Shown here piece by piece: positions 26,001-38,000 of a stretch of 64,000 nucleotides of DNA. The stretch is from Atrichornis clamosus (lineage: Eukaryota; Chordata; Aves; Passeriformes; Menuridae). The notes under the pieces are model-generated. The model saw only the letters and a list, made by a program, of their open reading frames with translations, was not told the origin of the DNA and ran no database searches. The position numbers were made by a program, and so were the translations under genes. How positions within the stretch are numbered: the stretch's first letter is position 1; every line of letters starts with the position of its first letter. The stretch is taken from the NCBI GenBank assembly GCA_013400975.1, contig WBMZ01004695.1, positions 1-64,000 on the forward strand. Reading direction: 5' to 3'.

Positions 26001-29000
26001 ATGTTGGGTTGTAACCATCTTCTGGTACTCCTGGGGTACAGATACAGCTCCAGGAGTGACCTGGCATTTAGTACAAACATTTTTGTATTCAAACCCCCCT
26101 ACCTCATCTCTTGGCCCATGTCCCTGTAGCCAGTCACATCTTGAGAGGGTAAAACAAGGGAAGGCTTCTAGAGAAGGAAGTTCTTTGTAACATTCTGCTG
26201 AAAACACCTCCCCAAAGAATTTAGAACTGTACCAGGAGAATCTAACAGTGGGGTTTTTTTCTCTCCAGTGAATACTTGGAAGCACATCAGGCTGAGTTGG
26301 ATTATCTCTCTGGTCGACACAAAGATACAAAAAGGAACTCTAGATTGGTAAGATGGTTTTAATGTTAAATTACTTGAAAGAAGTCACAAAAGTAGATGCT
26401 CTCTCCCACCTGGGACTCCCAGGTGTTATCCAGTTAAAATGCTGAGGTGGGATCCAGGCAGGCATCACAATCAGAAATTTCCCGAGCAAGGTAGTCCTAG
26501 GTGTGAGAGTTTAACTTGAGATTTCTCATTTTCAATACTCAGCAGTGTTCTTCAGATCTTGTTTCTTTACTGGGCTGTATCTCCTTGTGTCTGCCCAGTG
26601 ATCAGGGTTTGTAATATTCATTTAGTGTAACTTGAGATGTGCAGAGTCTTGCAGGGCATGTGAAGGTATCATTAATATGTGCCAATACAGGTGCTCTCCT
26701 CTTCAGCCTGTGCTCTTTCTCTTTCAGGCTTTCTACTATGACCTGGATAAGGTAAGGCTGTGGGGGTGAGGGGGGGTGCTGCAAATAGAGGAAAATGGGT
26801 GATGTGTCTGCTCTGTTGCTTAATGACATGAAATAGTTTCTCAAGTCCCTTTCTCTCTCTCTGCCCTCTTCCAAAGCAAATCCGCTCTGTGGAGAGATAC
26901 ATCAGAAAATTAGAGTTTCACATAAGCAAGGTAAGGGTTTATACCTTGTACACTCTTTGTAATGACTGTCAGATACAGTGAGACACACTTTGATTAGAAT
27001 TCCTCTGAAGGGAATAATGCTGGGGACTTTCTGAAAGCTGTAACCACTCTTCTTACAGAAGGAGGGGATTTTTATTTATTTATTTTCCTGAATGGTTCTA
27101 TTCAGGCTGAATGTTGGGCACGACCCAGCCTGAGTTTTCCTGTGAAACCAGTTTGCATACTCTGCCAGTTTATTCAGAAAATGCTGCTCTGGGCAGACTG
27201 GCTGCTGTGGGACTCAGCAGTTCTCCCCCCGTCCTTCCCACGAGGGCCAAGTGGGCAGTTCTGTGATGTGTGTCTGCGGTGTGCCAGGACTGCAACCCCT
27301 CCTCTGGCAGAGCTCCTGCTGCAGGGATTGGAGGCTGTGTTGAGGGAAGGGCTTTCCTGCTCCGCAAGCCAATTTTTGTGAGCAAAAAGTGTTCCTCTAC
27401 TTCCTGTCTTCTAGCCTGATAAAAGCAGAGATAACTATTCCTGAGAAAACCCATGGGATGCTGAGAAGCAAACCGTTGCACAGTGTAAAATGCAGGAGTT
27501 GCAGCGTTCTGCAGTGCTCTGACCGGGGTTTGGTTGGGTTGGTTTTTTGGGGTTTTTTTGCCAGAAAACACTGTTGATACTCCTTTCCAAAACTCCTTGA
27601 AACTATGCCGGGGTAATTCCAGTTCCTTCTTTCCCATGCTCCACATCTGACAGGTAGAAGAGCTCTATGAAGCTTATTGCATCCAGTGCAGGCTGCGAGA
27701 CGGGGCCACTAACATGAAACAGGCCTTTGCCCTGTCCCCTGCCACCAAAGCCTCCAGGGAGAGCCTCGTGGAGCTGTACAAGAATGTCCAAGAGTGCACT
27801 GAGGTAGGAAATCCTGCACAAGTGTAACCAGGGCCTGACTGTTCCTTCCCAAAAAAATCTGCTGGGAGTTCCTGCTGGGTTATTTTTTTTTTACAGGTGT
27901 GGGTTAAAAACTTAACATGTGTGAATAAAATATAGATAGAGTATATGAAAAAGTCTTAATCCTGGGGTCTGTTACGACCCTCTGGAAGTGTGGGATGAGA
28001 ACTGAAGAAGGAATAAGCTATGCTGTTGTTACAAAACCAGTAGTGGAAGGTAACTGACAGTAAAGAGCTCAAGGAGTTTCACTTTTCTGTGGAAGATTTC
28101 CTGCCTTACAGAATCCATCCCATATCACTTTGATCTGCCTTTACTGGTGAAAATGGCACGTGTAGGAGACCTGCTCTGCAGTCGTGGTGACTGTGCACTC
28201 TTTCTTCTAGGACATGTGCTTTATAGAGGGGGCACTGGAGGTCCATTTGGGAGAGTTTCATGTGAAGATGAAAGGTAGGTTCCTCTCTCCTTTCCTTCAA
28301 GGCTAATTCATTGTTTTGGGGTTCTCTGCAGCAATCTGATCCACTGAGAGTCCACTTATGCAATGAGACCTTGAATAGAATTTTGGCAAATTTCTTTTTG
28401 CTTCAGTGCTATAAAACGGACCTGCTATGGTATTGTATAGTTGAATATGATGCTGACAAGCTCTCGTTCCTCAGCTCAATTACATTTTGTCCTTTTAAGA
28501 GTGTGCTGGACTGGTGGTGTAGCTTCTGCACAGAGCTGAGGACAAGGAGGGTGTTAGAGAGTCAGTTGATTTGGGATGTATGGGGGCTCTGTAATACTCT
28601 ACAGATACTAGGGGTTTTCTTTCTCTTTTCAGGGTTGGTGGGATTTGCACGTCTCTGCCCAGGGGACCAGTATGAGGTGAAGTATACAGCATATATATAT
28701 ATATATTTATATAAAAATGAATTCCATTGTGCCTTGGAGTTCAGTACCACCCCCCTGCAGTGCAGCGAAGTTTTGCAGCTCTTCTGCAATGGGTGGGACG
28801 TGGGATTTAGTGCTGACTTCAGGTGTTAAAACCTGCAGCCCCAATTCCTGTCTCACTTTTCTGGCTTGGTCCAAGTTCCCACGTGTACAGTGATCAAGGG
28901 GATGGCTTCACTTCTGTGCAGCTGGAGCAGTGTGGCACCTCTGGACTGAAGGGAACAGTCTGGGCAATGTTGACCCAACATCCTTTTCTCTTTGTGGTTC

Positions 29001-32000
29001 CCAGGTGTTTGTGAGACTGGGGCGCCAAAAATGGAGGCTGAAAGGCAAGATTGAGACTGATGACAGCCAGACATGGGATGAGGAAGAAAAGATCTTTATT
29101 CCCAATCTCCACGAGAAGTTTGAAATCAAGGTGTGGTGTATAATGGTTGGATTGGAATCAGTGAGTTAACAGGTCTGCTGCTGCTTACCTCTTAGGCTGC
29201 CAAGGGTTCCTCCAAACTCCTAAATCGGTTTTTATTTCTAGCTATGTGAAAATGGCAGTTAATCCGTGTTCTGTCCAGAAGGGACATCAACCTCTGTTTT
29301 TCCTTTGCCACTGGCACTTGTAACTGTATCAGTGCATCTGCTATCCTGTGTTCTGGAGTCTGGTATATGTGGTTGTGCTTTGGGGCTTTTGGTTTGATTT
29401 AAAAAAAAATGTCTTAGATCAATATCTGGGATTTTCTAGGGTGGAGTGCAGCTGTGAAGACACGGATGTGGATGTAGATACTATTCCTATTGTCCATGTG
29501 GATATTGAGTAGTACCTGTGGTATTGCTCTCTGTTGAAGGAGACAAATTCCTGTATGGAAAACACACCATTGCACCTTTGTGTGTTTGGAATGGGGAGTT
29601 CAAGTGTCCCTTTGGGTGCACCACAGCTGCTTTTGTTGTGCTTTACTGCAGAGATGCTCCACGTCTGTGAATGGCATTTATATACTGCTACAAACTGTCC
29701 TTGAAATCTTTATTTAGAGTTGCGGCTCTTTTGGAAGTGGCTCGGAACAGCTCGTGTGTTGGCCAGCAAGGGGCAGTGCAGGTGGCCTGGGAGGTGCAGT
29801 GGCACTGGGGGCACCCTGGGGGAACTTTTCACAGCCCCACGTGCAGCTGGCCCTGCCCTGGTTCCAGCACCCCCCTTGCAGGTGGAGTTGGTCCTTGAGC
29901 AGTGCTTCCAGTGTGGGCTGGGCTCTGCAGCACAGCTCCTGTCAGCCCAAAAGGGGCTGAGGCTGAAGGCTCTGCTGGGTTCTGGCCTACTGGGGGAGTG
30001 TGCCAGTGCAGGCTTTGGGCTTCTGGCAGCCGTGTTGGAGCAGCTATTGCCCAGTTCCGCCCCCGGCAGCACCAAGGGTCGCACAGGAGGCAGCCTTTGG
30101 CACCCTGCCCGCAGTGCCTTGGGAAATGGGCTCACAGTGTGGTGTTTTACTGTCACTGCACGGTGAAGGTCAGGTGAGGAGCTCATTCAGGTCCCTGTTT
30201 TACCATAATTGTTGTAAAAACTTGTATTACTTTCTGTGACAGTGACAGCTTTACTCTGTCAGCTGAAGCATGTCCTCCACACCCTCCTGCTCTTTCCACT
30301 TTGTGCCTAATAATCTTTGCCCAGTACAAATATATAAAAAATAAAGATGAGTGCCAAAGAGTGTTCCAAGAGGATCCCAGCAGCAGGACTTCAGCTCTTA
30401 AAGGAGATGGAGGCCTGGAACTAATTCCAAAGTGGGCTTTAGGCAGTGGTGCTAAAATTCTGTGCTGAGCCTGATGCTTTATGCACTTTCAGAACAATGT
30501 AATCTTCAGTTGGGAGTATGTCTTTATAGCAAATATTTGATTAGATTTATTTTTTATAAAGTAACTGAGGAAGCAAAGTGCCAGCCTTGGAAAAACACAG
30601 GCCTGTGACTGCATTGGTGACAATGCCAGAGCCACCCGAGGAGCTGGAGGAAGAACTGACCCAAGTTGTCATTTTGAGCTCAGGACAATTAGAAAGGCCA
30701 CACTGGTTGCAGGCAGTTGTGCCTCCAGATCCTTCAGGCAACTGAGAGCTGAAATCTCTGGTGTTGTGTATAGCAGAGCAAGAATCTCCACACTTTATAC
30801 TAATTTTTCTTAAAATCTTGGTCCACCAGATTGTGTTGTCAGAAGTGCTCTGTCTGTCCCCAGCTCCTGGAACCCTTTCCCTCTTTGCCAGCCCCTTAGG
30901 AGACATTCCTTGTGGGGAACTTGGCTCCCAACAGTTGAGGAGTCCAGAACTGAGCACCGCGGTTTGGTTTGTCGTGAGCCTCAGAGCAGATCTGAGCCTG
31001 GGGTGCTCTGCTTTGCCTGCAAGTCACTTGGGATGGTCTGGGAAGGGGAAATTGGATTGCTGTGTCTGTCTCTGCAGGTGACAGAGCTGCGAGGGCTGGC
31101 CACCATTCTGGTCGGGGTGGTGACGTGTGACAGCATCAACTTCTTCACCACCAAGCCCCAGGCAATCATTGTGGATATCACCGAGCTGGGCACCATCAAG
31201 CTTCGGCTGGAGGTCCTCTGGAAGTAAGTACAGCCTCAGATGGAGAAAGCTACAAACCATCTGCAGGAGTTAAAGCTCCTCAGTGTGTCACCGAGTTGCT
31301 TTCAACATCCTGGTCCTCTTTCTATCTGAGGCAGGTGCAGGATAGAAAACAGCCCCGTGCTGCCTCACAGCAGCCCCTGGGCCTGATCTGGCAGTGGGAC
31401 CCTTGGGAAGGGCAGGGGAAGGGACAGAAGGTGCTCCTGCGACCTTTCAGCTCTTTCTTTGGTGTCACCACAGCCATGGGACCTGACCAGTAGCCTTACT
31501 GAGCTCTCTACTCCTCACAATGAGCACTGGATCTAACTCTAAGCAATGTATGTGTGTCTGTAAACACGGAAAATTATCTTAAAGGTGATAGAATGAAACT
31601 GAATGTAGCAGTTTCTAGACGTAATGAAAAAATTACATACTTGAAATTTTAGGACAGTCATTATTACCAAGCCATAATTTGTTAAAGAAGCAGCTTTTCC
31701 AAAGCCTTGGCCCCTTTGTATTTGCACTCTGAGTAGTTATAGATACAAGGCCTTTGTGTGCACTGCAGGGAAGCTGGTTACAGATGTACTTTTAAATTGT
31801 CATGGTGCCTGTGATTTGTTAAATTGTTTCACGTTTTAAATCTGTAAATTGATTTTTGTCGTGGATTACTGCTGTTATTAAAAGCAAATTCTCACTGCTG
31901 TGGATGGTGCACTGGCACTTATTCCTCCCTGCAGGCTCACTAGCACAGGCTTTTGAGGTAGTTCTGTTGTTCCTGCTTTATGGCACTGTTGTTTCTCATT

Positions 32001-35000
32001 GAGAGGCCCATCTGCAACAAATCAAGACTTTTTACCCTGCTCCCATGTGCTGTTGCCCAGGGATTGCATCTTGCCCCCTTAGCGAGGTGCCCAATCAAAC
32101 AGCGGGCACTCTGCACATCCATCCCTGCAGCCTTGGCTCTGCCCAGCCCTACATGGCCAAGAGGCCTCTGAACACACCTCTGTTACCAGGACCTCCTGGA
32201 AAGGCCACTTTGACCTGTGGATCCAGGAAAATCAGAAACAGCTTTTGGGTTCCATTTCTGGGGTTAGGAAAGAAAAACTTTACTGATCAAAGTACCATTT
32301 TCTGAGTGTCTCTTGTGTGTGCTGTGGTTCTTGACTGCAGCTGGGCTGAAAGGTGTCTCAGCCACAGCACCTGAAAATTATTTTCAAGCACAAATTGCTT
32401 GAAGTCCATAAGAAATAAACTCACCCAGCAGAGTTTTGCCTGCACCTTATTTATGAAGCTTTTCCTCCCCAATCTGCCAGTGGGCACCAGGGTCTGGCTG
32501 GTTTGGGTGAGGTGCTGCAGCTGCTCTGAGGCTTTGGAGGCCTCAGTTTCTCAGAGAAGCTGAGCCAGTGCTGGTGGGGTAACAAAGCCCCACGCAGACC
32601 CTTGCTGTGATCTTGCACTGCGTGCACAAGGGGTACGGGAGGATTTCTGGCCTCTGAGACATCCCCAGCAAAGCCTGGTGCCTTTGTTTGTCATCTCTCC
32701 ACCTGCACCAACCACAGCCCCAAACTCACCCTGAGTTTAATGTGGAGCTGAAATGACCCAAAGCTCTGTGTGTGGTTTCAGAGCAGAGGGACCTGCAGGC
32801 AGACCCATAAGTTGTTCTTACAAAAGAACTGTATGAGGAAAACCCCCTCCTCTTCTGGGATATTGCACCGTTTTTTATGATAACCTGAATCTCCAAAGCA
32901 AATTGTATTTGGGGCAAAGTTTTCTAGCAAAGGCCCATGCCAGTGCTGTTGACACTGGGTGGGTGCAGTCCCACAGCCCAGAGTGCAGCTTTGGGTTGGC
33001 AAGAGGAGCACACCCCTGGTATTTGGGACAGCATCTCCCGGCCCTTGGAGCTGGCAGCAGCTGGGCTGGGAGCAGGGCTAGTGGTGACTCATTTTCTTTG
33101 GGAGTTAATCCCCCCTTGGAATTTTTCAGCGCATGAGAAACTCCGGCTGTGTCTCTGCTGTGTTTGAGTTTTGGGATCCCACCAAGTGGATTCTCCAGAG
33201 CACTTCTGTGCTGAGCTGGCCTCTCCTCTCTGACAGCCTGTTTGCTGAGCTTGTTTACAGAAAAGAGAAGTTTTGTGGTGATAACTCAGGGTGTTTCTGT
33301 TTTCAAAGATAGAGCGCTCAAAGTAACAGCTGCTTTTTTCTTTGATTTAGGGATAACTAAACAAATCCATCTGATTTGCTCAAAGTTCCCTGAGAGGCAA
33401 GCTTTCAGTCTAGACCTACTTTGTGAGAAATCCAGATCTCTCTTCTGCTTCTAAATGTATATTTTCTTTAAATAGGCCTCTAGTCTTCTGGGCTCAAACA
33501 AAAGTGCCTTCAGCTCCTTTATAGCTCGTGCCATGAGGGGTGTGAATGAGCTTGGGGCCACTGCAGAACGGCTTTGTTGGCCAGTTTGGCAAAAGACTTT
33601 GGGTTTTTTGCCAACCTAAACAGCAGTCTGAATTCTGTGTCTCACATGCAGAATAAAGAGAGCTGTATTCTCTTTTCAGAACTCCAGTAGCCCCCTGCAC
33701 TGGGATCCAAGGGCACCGTCCAGTCAGAGCCGCTCTGGTGACTCTGGTGCTTTGGGCAGTGCTGGCCTGGCTCACTAGGGTTTGTGGAGCAGGAGGACAA
33801 AGCCCTCAGGGAGAGTAAAATAGGAAAGTCTGGCTTTTATTTTTGGATGCATTCCTACTGCCAGTCTTGCTCTCAGAGATGCCAGCTTGGGTGAGGAGGT
33901 ATTTCCTCCTGCAGTGTCTTTAGGCAGTAACCCATCCGTGCATCCCTGCACTCAGAGCCTGGGGCTGAGATGAGCTGGACTAAGCTGGGAACTGGTGCTG
34001 CTTAGGCTTGACAGGGCAGGTGAAACCTGACAACCACCTCAGTGTTCAGTGGCTTGGGCATTGTGCCCTGGGTTTAGTGGGTGAAAGGAAAATCTCACGA
34101 TTGACCGTGAGTCCAGTCCACTTGACTAGATTTGGCTTTTGTGGTATTAATGTAAGCCTGGATCCTCAGGCTGAGCAGTGGGTTCAGGCAGGTCCGTCCA
34201 CCAAGAGCCCTCTGGTCTGGTGGTGTTGAATCCGTGGAGCAACTGGACAGAAGGGGAGTGGTTAGGGCACAGAATGGGGACCACGGTGATGATCAGACAC
34301 GGGGGTGACTTCAGATTTTTTTTTTAATGGAATTTTTCAGCCTCGCAGGGCTGTTGCTGGATAATCCTGTGCAGGCACGTGCATTTTGGCTGGGGAATGT
34401 GCACAGGAAATGTGTAGCCCCCGTTTCTCTCAGTGCAGCCACAGACACCCCCCACCCTCCCCATCGAAGTACTTGTTCCACAATTTAAGGTTAAATAATG
34501 ACATTCCTGCATACTTCTTACCCATGCAGAGGTTTCATGTCAGTGATTTCAGGAATTGACTAAACAAACTCAGGAAAAGCCAGTGACAATTAAAGGCAAT
34601 AATCTGCTTGCAGAGTCTGGTGCTTGACAGATCCCAGCTATGGGTTGCCTCAAACTTGAGCATGTGTCTGGGGAAAGCCCACTCTATCTGACTTATTTCC
34701 TCTGGTTTTCCCTGGAATATCCCCTGCTGGGTTCTGTCTGTGTCAAAATGCTGGGAGAGATGGATTCACAGATCTGTCCCAGTATGATGGTTTGTTTGCT
34801 GTAGAAATGTGGAAGGAGATGATGGATCATGCCCAAGGAGCTTGGAGCCAGGAGATAATAGAAGCTCCAGAGCAGACTCCATTCTTTCTTTCTTCCTCTG
34901 CTCCCTCCTTGCAGGACCCAGGAGCCTGTGCTTGTCTGGAGCCAGCTGAAGAGCTGCATTTTGCTGGAGGCTTTTAGGAGTTGTCAAAGGGGCAAAGCAG

Positions 35001-38000
35001 ATTTAGTTCGTTCTCGCTCCTTTCCTAGAAGTGTCATTTTGCATTACTGCATCACTATATTAAATGCTGAAAATGAGAAATCTGGGGAATGGATCCCTGT
35101 GGCTTTTGCTGAGAAATGCCGTGGGTAGGAGTCATTTGCTGTCATCAGTAACACAGCAGGCTCTGGCTACCAGGCCCAGGCCGTCGGAGGCGCGATGGAT
35201 TCCTGCCCAGGGAGGCAGTGCCGGGGGGGCTGCTGCAGGAGCTGGGCTGCGGATGGAGCCCAGCTGGGTGACACGGGCTGGTTCAGCCACGGGGCTGTGC
35301 TGGGGGGCCCCCAGAGCCACCTCAGTGCTCGGGAGGGACACCGGGGCCTGCCCTGCAGGATGCCCTGCAGAGGTCCCCTGTGCAGCGTGGGGACTGCAGA
35401 GAGCTGGCACTCTGCTTTCCAGCTTTTGCTGGAGAGCAGAAGTTCATTTCCCTGCCATTGATTAGTCCTCATTGTCATTTGGATCTCCTGCAATGTACAG
35501 CTGGGAGCAGCTGACTTTAACCTGCTGCTTGGTTGTTGTATTCATAGCACTGAGGTTACAGATTTGTTGTCAACAATTCACTTTTTTTTCCAAATGCCAG
35601 CACTCAAGTGGAAAAACAAACTTTCTTTTGGTGCCCCAAGGCATATCAGTAGGGAACAAAAGTAACGCAGAAAAAGCAAACTCACTTTACTTAACTTTAA
35701 ACATATTTTCCCTCTCCTGGTTAGCTGAGTTGCATCCTGGGAGACCTTTTATCCAAGTTTCCTTAGACTGCTTTGCAAAGGAGTTGAGAAAGTAATGGCT
35801 GTGATGCAGTAGGAAATTAGGAGTCTTTAGAGCAGGACTTGACAAACCCTCGCAGGCCACAGCCAGTATCCTCTGGGGCTGAAACTGGCTCATCCATGCC
35901 TGTCTGAGCCGCAGAACTTGCCAAGTAGTCCTGCACAAGCTTCCTCTGCCAGCCAAAGGAATTGTTTATTAATAGCTGAAGGATAATGAGGTTTTTTATT
36001 GGCTTTTCCAGGTGGTGTGTGCTCTGCAGGAGGGAAATTGGCAGTTTTCCTTTATTACATGTGTTATATTGCCTTCCTCTCTGGTTCTGTGCCTGTGTCA
36101 CTCTGCCCAGGGCCTGGGCCAGCACCAGTGTTGGGAGAGCACTTCAGCCTTTGGGACCATTGGACTCTTCTTCCAAGGGCTCTGGCACAGGTTTCTGTCT
36201 AAAGAGTGTTGAGAATTCTGTGTAAAAACCACAGCTTTCTTGCCTACCTCTTTCCCTGCTGGAGGAATCAGAGATACTGGTCAGAGAGGCAGTTTCTCTT
36301 TCCTTTTTTTCTCTGTGTTGCTGACTAAGTGTCCCAGCTCAAATCCCAAACGCCTCTGTGCTCTCTGCTCTCACTGACACTTGGGCCTTTGTTTTCTGTC
36401 ACAGCCCCTTTGACACAGAGAACCTGTTTTTGTCACCTGGAAGCACTGCCAAGTTCTCTGTGGGTAGCAGGAAGAGCTCCTTGTACAACTGGACCCCCCC
36501 AAACACACCCAGCTTCAGGGAGAAGTACTACCTGGTGAGTGCACTGAGCAGGGTGCAAAGCACACAGCTAGGCCGTGGTTTGGGGGTTAGATTACACTGT
36601 CCAGGAGCACACTCAGAACTGTGAAAACACAGCACTCTGGGGGCTTTGCAGTTTATTTTGGGGCTTTGTTATAATTTTCTTTTAACCCTTATTCTTCTGA
36701 GTTCTGTTTTAGATTTTGTAAAACATAAAAAAAAAACCCCAAGCAAAAAAAACTCTGCCAAACATTCCTCTAAGCAGCTGGAATGGTGGTGGAATGGTGG
36801 GGATGTGGGTGTGTGCTCCAGTAGAATGTGGTGGGACTCAAACTAGGAAGTGGTTTGTCTCCATAGCCATGGAGCAGAATGGCACCTTAGGGATCCCAGA
36901 ACAGGGAAGCAGAGTCCCTCTCTCAGGCGGGGTCTCAGCCTTTCCAGCTGTCTCCAGGCTCACTTCTGGATCTCTTGCTGCAGTCTGTGTTGCAGCAAAG
37001 GCAGAGCCCAGGGGATGGAGCAGAGGAAGCCCAGCCTCCCAGCATCCTGAGCTACTTGGCTGCCTGTGACTTCGAGGTCCATGGGAGGAGCAAGCCCCAC
37101 AATCCTGCAGAGACGAGTGAGGGAGACTCGTTCAGCTCCGAGGATCAGAAAGGGGCAGAGTCCAGGAGTCCGACTCCAGCCCTGGAGCACAGGACATTGC
37201 CCCTGGTGATCATTCAGGAGACTGGTGCAGAAGAGCAGCAGCATCCCCTCCCAGATCACACTACTCTGGATATCCTGAAGAAGACTCCGTGTGTGGATGG
37301 ATTTCCAAGTCACCCATCCAGTTTTCCCAGTCATCACAAAGGCAGAAACTCTTTCAGCCAGGCCCGAAATCGCTGTCTGGCAGAACAGGAAATCACCAGC
37401 CAGAAAAGCTGGAATGCTGCAAATGACCTAAAACCAGATGGACATACAAAGTCAATTGATAAGACTCTCCAAGAAGTGTCAAATTTGCTGAAATCACGTG
37501 ATGTGGGGCGATCCCAGCTGGAGAAGTTGGCATACCAGATTTCGTCTCTGAGGGATAAACTGAAGGTATGGTAGTGTTTTCCTGTTGGGAGACGGTGTAG
37601 CTTCCCCTGTTTCTCCTGAATTTGAAGAGGTTCCGTGGCTGATTGGATTCGATGGTGCAGCACGTTCCCAAACAGGGAGTTTGGCCACCAGAGGTCAGGC
37701 AGGACTCGGGAAAGGCAGCCCGGAGCTCAGGAGCCTCCCCGTGCCGGGCGCGGAGCAGCCGCGGGGAAAAGGGACGGGCAGAGGAGCTGCAGCCCGTGGA
37801 AACTGTGGGCTAAGCGGAGCCCGGGCTGTGTGGCAGGGCCTCAGCGGTTAGGTTTGCTGCTGAGCTTTCGGGGATTTTCACAGCTGGTGTGGCTGGAGGT
37901 GGCGGCATCCGCTCAGCAAAGCCCCGTGCCCGGGCTCAGCCAGCTCCTGCAGGCGGGCAGCGTCTGCCCGGCCAGTGCTGCTGGAAACACCTCTTTCCTA

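Noticed and set aside
29710..30186. Long open frames on both strands (148-158 codons) in RIPOR3 intron 10
   Set aside because: The segment is GC-rich, which lowers stop frequency on both strands. No domain, splice signal or homology was recognised.
35064..35465. 133-codon open frame in RIPOR3 intron 11
   Set aside because: It lies in a GC-rich patch with Gly/Ala/Arg-rich translation in every frame, typical of non-coding GC-rich DNA.
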